Shown here: positions 38,760 to 48,167 of the stretch, one piece after another
Position numbering within the stretch: the first letter of the stretch is position 1
How the letters are laid out: the number at the start of each line of letters is the position of its first letter
Assembly: GCA_039105265.1 (NCBI GenBank)
Contig: JAPFFF010000004.1
Span: 3,410,001 to 3,474,000, forward strand
DNA length: 64,000 nucleotides
Source of the DNA: Tritrichomonas musculus
Taxonomy: Eukaryota > Parabasalia > Tritrichomonadida > Tritrichomonadidae
Direction of reading: 5' to 3'
The notes under the pieces: generated by a model
What the model was told of the DNA's origin: nothing
What the model saw: the letters and a program-made list of their open reading frames with translations, nothing else
Database searches by the model: none
Program-made: the position numbers and the translations under genes

Positions 38760-39095
38760 ATAATTAACAGAGATTTAAAACTAGGAAACATTCTTTAAGG
38801 AGATGGTGGTCATGCAAAAGTTAGTGATTTCAGAATTGCTCGTTTAAGCGATTATGAAAATGGCTTAGTAGATTCTAAAACTCTCGGAGTTGAAACTTTA
38901 AAATTCATGACCCAAGAAATATTAAATAAAGATCCTTATAATAATAAAAAAATTGAAACTTATTCCTTCGGGGTCTTAAAAATTTGTTTTGCTGATACAG
39001 TTCTTGGAAAAATGGCTGATATTCCAACTAATTAAACACCGTCCCTAAAGATCTTATAATTCTTTGTTGGTCAATGAAACCTAATGATCGATCTG
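38760..39095 (+). pseudogene. Protein kinase catalytic-domain relic
   Basis: The frame reads, with one in-frame stop, the second half of a eukaryotic protein kinase domain: IINRDLKLGNIL (catalytic loop, His of HRDLK changed to Asn), GDGGHAKVSDFRIARLSDYE (DFG changed to DFR), LGVETLKFMTQEILNKDPYN (APE region changed to TQE), ETYSFGVLKICFAD (normally DVYSFG), and, after another stop and frame change, TVPKDLIILCWSMKPNDRS. The N-lobe with the ATP-binding glycine loop is absent. The pieces match the tyrosine-kinase-like kinases that are abundant in trichomonads. Clearly dead. Confidence 0.75.
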
Positions 39096-39135
39096 AGGTA
39101 TCAGAGAGTCGCTGGTTCGATTCCAGCAGTGCGGA
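39092..39135 (+). pseudogene. tRNA 3'-end fragment
   Basis: A perfect T arm (GCTGG TTCGATT CCAGC, 39111-39127) is followed by a 7-base acceptor strand AGTGCGG, a discriminator A (39135) and a run of seven T (39136-39142), the usual RNA polymerase III terminator. The B-box (GGTTCGATTCC) is intact. The partner acceptor strand CCGCACT, an A-box and a proper anticodon arm are missing upstream, where kinase-relic sequence stands instead. It is therefore a truncated tRNA gene; the amino acid cannot be told. Confidence 0.7.
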
Positions 39136-39142
39136 TTTTTTT

Positions 39143-39539
39143 GAATATTTTTAATATTCTAATTTAACGAATTAATTTAATGATATTTAAGAAAAATATT
39201 GCCCAAAAAATCGTTTTATTACATGCTTTTAAAACAATAACATGAAGTGAATGAAGCAAATAGCACAACAGCTTATTTGATATTGGATGAATTGAACTCG
39301 ATATTAAAAAGTATTGAAAAATTTTTGAAAAATATTGAAAAAGTCAAATTTAAATCGAGTTCAACTCTGCGAAAACGAAAATTTGGTATATGGTTTATAA
39401 TTAATTTAAGCTTTTTATGACATTCATTTTTACGCAACAGAAAGCTTTTTTTTCCCCTCACCTTTAAATAAACATGATATTTGATCAAATGTATTTAATT
39501 TTTTTTCAATGATATTTAATCGTTGTTATAAAATTCAAA
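39143..39539. other. Intergenic, island edge
   Basis: AT-rich, without a supportable gene. It contains an inverted pair of about 14 bases (TTGAACTCGATATT near 39292 and AAATCGAGTTCAA near 39353) and the second copy of the 29-bp repeat. Confidence 0.4.
39464..39492 (+). repeat. 29-bp repeat, copy 2
   Basis: Exact, same-orientation copy of 3517-3545, 47 bases before the CH-domain gene. Confidence 0.75.
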
Positions 39540-41351
39540 ATGACCTCTGAAGGAGAAGCACTCTTGGATTGGATGAACACTTTCCCAGAAGTTCAACCAC
39601 TAAACATTGCAAATTTTGCAGATCTTCGAGATGGTAAAGGTATTGCTCTTCTGTGGAATACTGTTCATCAAAATAAAATTAATGTCGAAGCGCTAGGAAC
39701 CCCAAATGGCCCTGCTGATTGGCTAACTTGCCTAAAAAATCTTCGTGAAGTTGATAAAGTAATGTCTCCTGTACTTACAGAGAAAGGTTTGAGGGAAAAA
39801 GTTGACATCACAAAAATATCACGCCAAGGTAATGAAGAAGAATTAGTAAAATTTACATCACCTCTCGTTATTATAGCAGCATCTTCACCACTTAAAAGAG
39901 AAGTTATTACAAGAATAAAATCACTTTCTCCTCAAAATAGGAAAGTTATCCAATCAATTATTCAAAGCTTTGCCCAGAAAAAGAAAGAAGCATCAGCAGC
40001 CAAAACTCCAACCGCATCGCCCACCCCAACACCTAAACCTCCGACTCCAGAAACGAAAAATGATCAATCAGATCAAAAACTTGAACCAGAAGCGAAAAAT
40101 TCTCAAACAAATCAAACCCAATCTGATCAAACTAATAATGAAAAAACTTCACCACAAGCAAAAAATGAAATTCAGCAACCACAACCATCAGATTCTGGAA
40201 ATACTGCTTCCACACCACCTGAAACTCAACAACCAAATTTATCGGAACCACAACAAGCACAACCTTCTGAAAAATCTGAAGTTCCACAAAATCCCCAACC
40301 ACAAACAAAATTAGAATCATCTCCACAACCAATGAAAACTGAAAATTTTGAAATACTTGTTCGAGAAGCAGAATCACAAATCGAAGCTCTTAAAAAAGAA
40401 ATCGAGTCAAAGGATGCACAACTTGTTCAACTTCAAGAACAGGCAAACAAAAAGTTTAAAAAAGCTGATCAATCGAAAGCTCAATATATCGACCAAACAG
40501 AACGTATGATTGCTGACATCATCCATGAAAATAATGAGAACAATGAAAAGCTCGAACGCCTTCGTAAGGATGACCAAGCTGCTCAAAATGAACTTGTTGC
40601 AATGAAAGCTCGTATTGATGTACTTCAAGGTCTTGCGCAAAAGACAATGGCTGATCATCAGAAAAAACGAGAACTTTTCGACTCAACTAAAAAACTCGAA
40701 GATACAATTACTGAAAATGCATATCTTGAAGCTCAAATTCAACAGCTACAAGAAAAACAAAAGAAAATTAATGGACCTGAAAAACCCAAGAGCCAGTCGA
40801 ACTCAATTTTAGATGATGAAAACGATATTTTATCTCCTCAGCAAATGGATGAGGAAATAGAAAAATTGAAAGAGGATATTACAACTTCAATTATGCTAGC
40901 TGAAAAATATGGAAACGCAACATCAGAAGATATTACTCCAGCAGAAAATGAAAACCATGAAACTGTACCAGAACTTGCTACGCGAATCACCCAAATGGAA
41001 ATTGAACTTGCTGTAATCAATGATGCTGTTAAATCTGGCCAAAGTGGAATTCCACCTGATCTATTGAAAGAACAAAAGGAACTTTCAAAAGTCATTAAAA
41101 AGCTCATGAAAAGAAGAGAAGAACTTGAAAATGATGTAAAATTGAGAGATCAATTAAGACAAGATATGAGACGAGTCCAACAGACAATGGTTGAGCAGAG
41201 AGAGGAAGTTGAAAGAGAACTCGAAAAATTGACAGACGATATAAATGCTAGAAATATTGATTTGACAAATTGGCTCTCGTTTGCATCATCTTTTGATTCT
41301 TGGCGCAAATCACCCACTTTTTTGACCGAATTAAGGAAGAAAAATCTTTAA
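39540..41351 (+). CDS. CH/Hook-type domain protein with coiled coil
   Basis: A 603-residue protein. Residues about 1-145 read as a Hook/NN-CH-type calponin-homology domain: EALLDWMNTFPEVQPLNIAN, FADLRDGKGIALLWNTV, then a helix pair ending LKREVITRIKSL. A Pro/Gln/Ser/Asn-rich linker follows (about 155-275), then a long coiled coil (about 280-600) with breaks at about 425-450. Hook-type domains bind microtubules or dynein-dynactin and the coiled coil dimerises; a cytoskeletal adaptor is the likely role. The ATG is the first in frame. Frames on the other strand here are codon shadows. Confidence 0.72.
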   Translation: MTSEGEALLDWMNTFPEVQPLNIANFADLRDGKGIALLWNTVHQNKINVEALGTPNGPADWLTCLKNLREVDKVMSPVLTEKGLREKVDITKISRQGNEEELVKFTSPLVIIAASSPLKREVITRIKSLSPQNRKVIQSIIQSFAQKKKEASAAKTPTASPTPTPKPPTPETKNDQSDQKLEPEAKNSQTNQTQSDQTNNEKTSPQAKNEIQQPQPSDSGNTASTPPETQQPNLSEPQQAQPSEKSEVPQNPQPQTKLESSPQPMKTENFEILVREAESQIEALKKEIESKDAQLVQLQEQANKKFKKADQSKAQYIDQTERMIADIIHENNENNEKLERLRKDDQAAQNELVAMKARIDVLQGLAQKTMADHQKKRELFDSTKKLEDTITENAYLEAQIQQLQEKQKKINGPEKPKSQSNSILDDENDILSPQQMDEEIEKLKEDITTSIMLAEKYGNATSEDITPAENENHETVPELATRITQMEIELAVINDAVKSGQSGIPPDLLKEQKELSKVIKKLMKRREELENDVKLRDQLRQDMRRVQQTMVEQREEVERELEKLTDDINARNIDLTNWLSFASSFDSWRKSPTFLTELRKKNL

Positions 41352-41845
41352 TTATTTAGAGAAAAAAAAATACTGATATAACATTTTCTCTTGCTTTTTA
41401 CTTTTGACGATTTATTGTTTGGAAATTTTGCCTGTTTTCACCATTTTGTGATCAAATCAGAATTTAATAAGTATAAGTGTTATTTACAAATAAAACTAAT
41501 TGTTTAATATAAGCATTATATTACACTTTTTTTTTTTTAATGATTCATTTTAGAATTGCTTTAAGGATATGATAATTTTTTTAATTGGAAACCTTAATTA
41601 TTACTTTGTGAATCATCTTTTTGTTTTTTTAAAGCCAATTTTAGCTTTGATTTTCTTGGATTTTATTAAAGAATTTGAAAAATTAAATAATATTATTGTC
41701 TTAAAATGAATAATCAAAATAAAACGCTTGAGAAATCAAAAAAGATACTTAAGGAAAGTTAATAATTATTTCTACTTTTTTTTATTCCTCACAATATTTT
41801 TATAATAATTATTATTCATCAAAAAATAATAATGAAAAGACTAAT
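41352..41845. other. Intergenic, convergent genes
   Basis: AT-rich spacer between two genes transcribed towards each other. I see no gene or repeat in it. Confidence 0.5.
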
Positions 41846-43618
41846 TTATGATTTCTTCCCTTTTGGCTTTTTCACTTTAGGACTGTCAATATTAGGTTTT
41901 GGGATCCCATCAGTAGACATTAGTTCAGAATCTTCAGAATTATTTTCAGATTGATTCTTTCCATATACAATAGGAGCAAAGTCCGAAGAAGCAGAATGAG
42001 CAAATGATATTTCATTATCTTGTTGAGACAAGGATTTACTTTTTGAGTTTTTGAATGAATCAGCTCGATTTGGTGTTACCATTTCAATTTCTTCATTTGT
42101 TTCATTACTATTATTCATCATTTCTGAGTGGGGATTTGAGCTACTTCCTGTTCTAATATTAGAACTAATTGATTGCAAGTTTTGGGCTACAGCATTCAAT
42201 TGTTTGTTGAATTCAATTCCTTCTTCAACATTAATTGATCGCTGGCTTCTACTTTCATTTTCATTTGGACCAAGATCCTCATTTTCAGCATCGTCAGAAT
42301 TGACTTTAATTTGAACAGTTTCTTCTTCTTCTTCATAATTTCCTTCATTATTAAAAATATCATTTGAATTAATTTCGACCTCTTCTTCTTCTTCTTCGTT
42401 GAAAGATCCATGAGGACTAGATTCGAGTTCTGATGCATGAAGTTCGGGCATCATTTCATTAGAACTGTCACTTTTGTTGTTTTTATCACTTTCAAAGTCA
42501 ATACTAATATTAATATCATTTTTTCGGTTTGTATCATTTGACATCTTTTTATTTGCATATGAAAAAGAGTATAAATGAGCACCAATACCACTACCAGTTG
42601 GACTACCACTTCCACTGAGATTACTTTTACTATTTGAATTAATTTTTGGTGAATTCGATACTGATTCTTTGTTTGATTTTGAATATGAATTTTTCTTTGA
42701 ATGAGAATTTGATGAATTAAATTCATCTGCCTCAATTTTAGATTGCTGATTCTTTGATGTAGGACTACTTAATGGTTTGATCGAAGAAGCCTCACCACTT
42801 GATGTTTCATTTATATTTGATACTTTTGTTGATTTAGCTGATTTCTTTGATTTTGAAGATTGCTGTTTTTCTACTTGGTTTTCATTAGATTGTTCTTGAT
42901 TAATATTAACTTGCTCTTGATTATCATTTGATTGCTCTTGGTTATCATTAACATCTTCTTCTTCTTCTTGGATTTCTACATTCTGATTATCAATAGGGGT
43001 AGAATCTTTACTGTTGCGTGAAAAAGGACTTTCAACGCCAAATATCGGAGATCCTGATTGAAGGGCAATATCTCTGCTATTATGAAGCTGCAATTTGAAA
43101 TATTGTCTTGATGATGAAACATTGGGGTATCTTGAATATAAAGGACCTCTTGGAGATTCATTAGGTTGCCTTGAATACAAATTCCCTCTTGGTGATTCAT
43201 AAGTACGCTGAGAAAATAAGCTTCCTTTAGGAGAATCGAAAGGATATTGTGAATATAAACTTGTTTTTGGTGAAACGCGAGAGTAATTAGAATATAAATT
43301 TGATCTTGGAGAATCATTAATATTTTTATATTTAGGAGTTTGATTACTACTATAACTTTTATATGCGCTGTTGCTTCGACGATTTGCTGATGAAGGAGCT
43401 TTTGTTGGACCAAGAGCTAAATAAAATGAATCAATTCCAAACGTAGAATATTCTATAGCTCTTTCATATGTAGTTTCGAGAGCATCACGAGAATATTCAC
43501 ATTCTTTTTGACGTAATTCATAATTTTTTTTGAAATTAGAATATCTACGTTCTTGATGAATTGAAGAATTGGAAATCTTTGGTTTTGGTGTTTTTGAATA
43601 TCCGCGAGATAATCTCAT
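41846..43618 (-). CDS. Disordered protein with SPRGxLYS repeats
   Basis: A 590-residue, Ser/Asn/Glu-rich protein without a recognised domain. Residues about 1-50 are basic and helical (YSNFKKNYELRQKECEYSRD). Residues about 95-170 hold six copies of a 15-residue repeat, consensus ESPRGxLYSRxPN. After that come Ser-rich and acidic stretches, including pure Glu runs, and a Lys/Pro tail (KVKKPKGKKS). The SP and SPR sites would suit proline-directed kinases. A cytoskeletal or axoneme-associated protein is possible but not shown. Confidence 0.6.
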   Translation of the reverse strand: MRLSRGYSKTPKPKISNSSIHQERRYSNFKKNYELRQKECEYSRDALETTYERAIEYSTFGIDSFYLALGPTKAPSSANRRSNSAYKSYSSNQTPKYKNINDSPRSNLYSNYSRVSPKTSLYSQYPFDSPKGSLFSQRTYESPRGNLYSRQPNESPRGPLYSRYPNVSSSRQYFKLQLHNSRDIALQSGSPIFGVESPFSRNSKDSTPIDNQNVEIQEEEEDVNDNQEQSNDNQEQVNINQEQSNENQVEKQQSSKSKKSAKSTKVSNINETSSGEASSIKPLSSPTSKNQQSKIEADEFNSSNSHSKKNSYSKSNKESVSNSPKINSNSKSNLSGSGSPTGSGIGAHLYSFSYANKKMSNDTNRKNDINISIDFESDKNNKSDSSNEMMPELHASELESSPHGSFNEEEEEEVEINSNDIFNNEGNYEEEEETVQIKVNSDDAENEDLGPNENESRSQRSINVEEGIEFNKQLNAVAQNLQSISSNIRTGSSSNPHSEMMNNSNETNEEIEMVTPNRADSFKNSKSKSLSQQDNEISFAHSASSDFAPIVYGKNQSENNSEDSELMSTDGIPKPNIDSPKVKKPKGKKS

Positions 43619-43883
43619 CTATTTCATAAAGTAAACGGATATAATTTGACCTTGAATTGATTAAAATAGTTTATCAAAATTAAAATTAAAAAAATATGAT
43701 AATATATTGACAATGCATTACTCACTACACCAAAATAATTGATAACAATTAAAGATCTAATAAACAGATTTATTTATTTATAATAATAACAAAATAAAAG
43801 TTATCAAATATAAAAATATATTTGATATATATATATCATTTTCATATTTTTTTTTTTTTTTTTTTGAAACAAACAAATATAAT

Positions 43884-46800
43884 TTACATTAACTCATCAT
43901 TAACTTCACGTACAATATCTTCTCGGCTTTTTTTATATTGGTTGATTTTCATTTGAACTTTTGCAATAGGCGAAGAAGGCATTATTGGATTTCCAGTCTT
44001 TTTTACTGGCGACATTCCTAAGGTTGTATTTGCGAAACCAGTTGCCAGTAGAGAAGCATTTTGTTGAGTTTGTGATTGTGGTGGTATTTGAGGAACAGGA
44101 AGAGTCATTGAAAGAGGAAGTGGTGGCTTTGCAGTGAAAGAAGTTGCAGTAGGAGTAGGAATAGGAGGATGAATTGGATTTTGATACATTTGAATTTGTC
44201 CCATCATCCATCTGTTTGCTGTATCGATATCAATTAGTTCAGTTTTCAAGTTATCACTTTCATTTCTAATCATTGAAAGTCCTTCTTCGATTGACTTTGA
44301 AATATCTTCAAATGAATCTCTTCCAAGTTCCTTCCTCAAGGTATTAATCTCGCTTAAAATTCTCTGTCTGTATCTTCCAACAGGGCTAGCGAAGTCATTT
44401 TGATTCATTCCAAGGCCGAAAGAATCATTTCTGCTCATCATTGATCCATAATTATTTCTATCGTTATAACCGCCATAACCGAACTCATAACCGTTTTGGT
44501 CTTCCCATTCACGTCTTCTGTTTTCAAGCTGCTTCAATTGACGCTCAAGACTGTCACGTTCGACACTTTGATGAGTGGCTTTTGCTTCAAGTTCAACTTG
44601 ACGAAGCCTGACAGATCTCATCCTTTGCTCCAAGTCGTTTTGCTTAGCAATTTGAGCGTTACGCATGTTGATTGTGTTCTGGTTCTCTCCTTCAAGTTCT
44701 TTAAGGATACTTTCTGCATTTGTCTTGAATATATTGCAAAGAGAGTCAAGCTCTTCACGCAATTGTTTAAGTTCGGCTAGACGAGTTTTTGCCAAATTCA
44801 TTTGACGGTTATTTGATTCATTTAGGACGGTTGTTAGCGGTTTTGTTTGCTCGTCGATTGCTTGAACAATTCCACGCGAAAGTGAAGAACGATTGATGTC
44901 GAGAGGTGGAACTGGCGCCTCAATAATTTGAGAAACTTCGTTCGATAATGATTCCGAGTATTCATCAAAATCAAGATTTAAACCGAAACCGTTTAAACCG
45001 CCGCCGTTTGGACCGTTTGCCGATGGAGAAAGCGAAGATGGTTGTCGCATCATCATCGAAAATTCAGCCGAAAAGAACCGCCTGAAACTCGTGAAGGAAC
45101 GATCAAGAGAGTTCGCAAAACGTTGCTCAACAAGACTCGTTGGAGTCGACCTGATGTAGGATGATGACGGCGGAGACTGAGAAATGTAGACCACTTGCGG
45201 CGGTGGAGCTGCTAGAGGAGGAGAAGGAAACTGGAAAGATGCGGAGAGAGAATTTTGCTGAGGAAACTGTTGCTGGTACTGAATTGGCATTTGTTGCTGT
45301 GGCTGCTGAATGCCGTACTGCATCTGTGATGGGCTGTACTGCCCTTGCTGCCCGGATTGAATGTAAGACGGAGTGGAAACTTGGCTCTGGAATTGAGGAG
45401 ACTGCTGGCTGTATTGAATTGGCGACTGCTGAATATCGTTTGGCATAAAATTCTGAGATGGCTGAGATTGAACTTGCTGAAAAGGCTGCTGCTGAACTTG
45501 TTGTTGAATTGGCTGTTGCTGTTGTGTCTGCTGAATTGGTTGTGGTTGAACAGGCTGCTGCTGTTGAATTGGCTGCTGAGGCTGAATAGGCTGTTGCTGC
45601 TGTTGAATTGGCTGCTGAGGCTGAATAGGCTGTTGCTGTTGAATTGGTTGCTGTTGAATAGGCTGTTGCTGTTGAATTGGCTGCTGAGGCTGAATAGGCT
45701 GTTGCTGTTGAATTGGTTGCTGTTGAATAGGCTGCTGTTGAATAGGCTGCTGTTGAATAGGCTGCTGTTGAATAGGTTGTTGTTGAATAGGCTGTTGTTG
45801 AATAGGTTGTTGTTGAATTGGTTGCTGAGTAGGCTGCTGTTGTTGAATTGGTTGTTGAACAGGTTGCTGTTGTTGAATTGGTTGTTGAACAGGTTGCTGT
45901 TGATGAATTGGTTGTTGCTGTTGAATTGGCTGCGTTTGTTGAATTGATTGCTGAGGCTGAACAGGTTGCTTCTGTGGAGGAATTGGTTGCTGTATTGGTT
46001 GCTGAATTTGCGGTTGCTGAGCCGCTTGCGGCTGTTGCTGTTGAGTAGTTTGTGATATTGTGAAAGCCGAAGCTTGTTGCTGGATAGGAGGTTCATTATT
46101 TTGCTTTTGCTGAGGAGTTTGAATTGTTGATTGAACTGGCTGTTGTTGAGGTTGAAGAGATGACGGTGATGCATTAATCGATGAAGCGAGCTGTGATGCT
46201 GATGATAATTGAGAATTTGATGATCGCGCTGTTGTTCTCACTTTTAATTTTATTGGTATTGTAGCTTGCTTTGGAGGATCTTTCTTTTCGATAGATGGTA
46301 ATTGAGTTTGCTGGCTTGAGACTTGAGGCTGCAATGACTGTTGAGATTGAACTTGCTGTAGCTGAGGCTGCGTTTGGGGAGGCTGTTGAGGTTGAGATTG
46401 GGTATACGATTGTTGTGGCTGAGGATTGGAAATTGGTTTATTTTGTAGATTCGCTGAAAATGCTTTTTGAATTGAATCTTCTATGTCAGATGATGAATTC
46501 ATGATATTTGTCTGCATGAATGGAGGCGAATTCGCTTGCTCTGTTTTTCCAGTCATATTGGTTGTATTTTGCTGTTGCTTCTGAAGGAGAACTTTAGGTT
46601 TAATTTGAACAGATATTTTACCAGGCGTTGGGTTTTGTGGCTGAGATGTAACTGTTGGAATGTTGAGTGGCTGATTTTGGTTTGGGGTAGGAACGGGAGG
46701 CATTTTTGTAAAAAGCTCGAAAGATGAACCTTGAGAAAATGATGGTCCAGAAAGTAACGAATTAACATTCGAATTCATTGGATTATTAATATCGATATTT

Positions 46801-47387
46801 TGATGTTGAATGCCTTGCGGTTCTTGCTGTTTTGGAATAGACGGTATTGGAGGCGGATTAGACTGCTTTGGCTTAATTGTAACAGGAATAGATGCTTTTG
46901 GAGGTTCAGGAGGATCTCGGTCAAGCTCTTCAATATTATTAATATGAGTACTTACAGGCGCAACAGGCTCACTTGCTGTTTTCGATTGAGAAGATCCCAA
47001 AGAAGAAGCATCTAATGATGATTCATTTGCTTTGTTAATTGTTTTTTTAAGTAAAAGTCGACTACCTGATGCAGATGGCTTAGAAGGAGGAAGAGTAGGC
47101 GGATTTGCCATTGGTGCAGCATTGAAATTAATTCCTACTGGCTTAGCAACATTAGCGGATGGAGCTCCTAATGGTATATTTGAGAGTTGATTAATAGAAA
47201 TCGGGGTGTTAGTAGCGTTCGATGCAGTAGTTGATATATTTTTATTGATTGTAACGTTGAGGTTCGCGTTTTCAGCTTGCTGTGGCGTTTTGCTAGAATT
47301 TTGATTGGATTCGTCATCCAAAAAATCAAATGCTTCATCGTTCGAATTAAAACTAAAAGATTCATCCGCATTTCCGTTTTGTGTCAT
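43884..47387 (-). CDS. QQPIQ-repeat protein with C-terminal coiled coil
   Basis: A 1,167-residue protein. An acidic start (SFNSNDEAFDFLDDESNQNS) leads into Pro/Ser/Gln-rich disorder. Residues about 470-640 are a near-pure QQPIQ repeat of some forty units. A second ordered part (about 760-960) is a coiled coil beginning RSSLSRGIVQAIDEQTKPLT and running to RRREWEDQNG; after it a shorter helical segment (about 995-1060), and a basic end. The gross layout (disorder, then central coiled coil) recalls transition-fibre proteins such as FBF1, but I see no decisive motif. The repeat makes long false open frames on the other strand and in other frames. Confidence 0.65.
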   Translation of the reverse strand: MTQNGNADESFSFNSNDEAFDFLDDESNQNSSKTPQQAENANLNVTINKNISTTASNATNTPISINQLSNIPLGAPSANVAKPVGINFNAAPMANPPTLPPSKPSASGSRLLLKKTINKANESSLDASSLGSSQSKTASEPVAPVSTHINNIEELDRDPPEPPKASIPVTIKPKQSNPPPIPSIPKQQEPQGIQHQNIDINNPMNSNVNSLLSGPSFSQGSSFELFTKMPPVPTPNQNQPLNIPTVTSQPQNPTPGKISVQIKPKVLLQKQQQNTTNMTGKTEQANSPPFMQTNIMNSSSDIEDSIQKAFSANLQNKPISNPQPQQSYTQSQPQQPPQTQPQLQQVQSQQSLQPQVSSQQTQLPSIEKKDPPKQATIPIKLKVRTTARSSNSQLSSASQLASSINASPSSLQPQQQPVQSTIQTPQQKQNNEPPIQQQASAFTISQTTQQQQPQAAQQPQIQQPIQQPIPPQKQPVQPQQSIQQTQPIQQQQPIHQQQPVQQPIQQQQPVQQPIQQQQPTQQPIQQQPIQQQPIQQQPIQQQPIQQQPIQQQPIQQQPIQQQQPIQPQQPIQQQQPIQQQPIQQQQPIQPQQPIQQQQQPIQPQQPIQQQQPVQPQPIQQTQQQQPIQQQVQQQPFQQVQSQPSQNFMPNDIQQSPIQYSQQSPQFQSQVSTPSYIQSGQQGQYSPSQMQYGIQQPQQQMPIQYQQQFPQQNSLSASFQFPSPPLAAPPPQVVYISQSPPSSSYIRSTPTSLVEQRFANSLDRSFTSFRRFFSAEFSMMMRQPSSLSPSANGPNGGGLNGFGLNLDFDEYSESLSNEVSQIIEAPVPPLDINRSSLSRGIVQAIDEQTKPLTTVLNESNNRQMNLAKTRLAELKQLREELDSLCNIFKTNAESILKELEGENQNTINMRNAQIAKQNDLEQRMRSVRLRQVELEAKATHQSVERDSLERQLKQLENRRREWEDQNGYEFGYGGYNDRNNYGSMMSRNDSFGLGMNQNDFASPVGRYRQRILSEINTLRKELGRDSFEDISKSIEEGLSMIRNESDNLKTELIDIDTANRWMMGQIQMYQNPIHPPIPTPTATSFTAKPPLPLSMTLPVPQIPPQSQTQQNASLLATGFANTTLGMSPVKKTGNPIMPSSPIAKVQMKINQYKKSREDIVREVNDELM

Positions 47388-48167
47388 TTTCTCTATTCTC
47401 TATTCAACTCTATTTATAATTTTAGTATTCAAAATAAACGTTCATACATCAAAATCAAAATTTTTTAACGTATTTTTTAAATTAAAAAGCTTTATAATAT
47501 AAATGCTAATGTTTCTTAATGGGCATTATGCTTTAAACTTTATTCATTGATAAAATACTTTTTTTATTTTTTAATTTGATAAAAATTATCATTATGTTTT
47601 ATTATATGCCACTTATACAAGATACTTAGTTTCATCATAAGTACAAAATGGAATTACATTTATTTTCTCGTACAGTTATTCATGAAATAATAATAAAAAA
47701 TAAATGATACTAAATAATAAACATAATCTAAATATAATATAGAACATAACAATCTTAAAGGACCGCTATAAGATTAATGAGAAAAGATTATTTTTGAGAA
47801 TTTGTTTTATCAATCATATGGTAAAAGTAATATTGAATTCATACCAATTTTAGTATGATCCATTCTTACATACTTTAATTGCTTTTCGTGGTATTAAAAT
47901 AATCACTATCCATGATTACAGTTCAATGGATATTTTTCATATCAATTTTGTGAAAATATACATTCAAATTTTGAATAATAATTTTTTTAAAAGCGTTTCA
48001 ATTATTAATCAATGAAATGAGTTTTCGTTTTTTTTTTTTTATATTTTTATACCAAAAACGATCAATATTTGAGAAAATATTAGAAAAAATTGAATGAAAA
48101 TTTTATATCAATATAAAATTGATTTAACGTATTAGATATATTCAGAATTTTAAACGTTCGCAAGCTG
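47388..48167. other. Intergenic, divergent promoters
   Basis: 780 bases of AT-rich DNA between two genes transcribed away from each other, so both promoters must lie here. I see no repeat, RNA gene or distinct motif that I could defend. Confidence 0.45.

Noticed and set aside
39060-39135. Complete tRNA gene
   Set aside because: Only the T arm, 3' acceptor strand and terminator are present; no A-box, matching 5' acceptor strand or anticodon arm.
45345-45947. 200-codon plus-strand Leu/Asn/Trp-rich frame
   Set aside because: It is the reverse reading of the QQPIQ repeat of the minus-strand gene.
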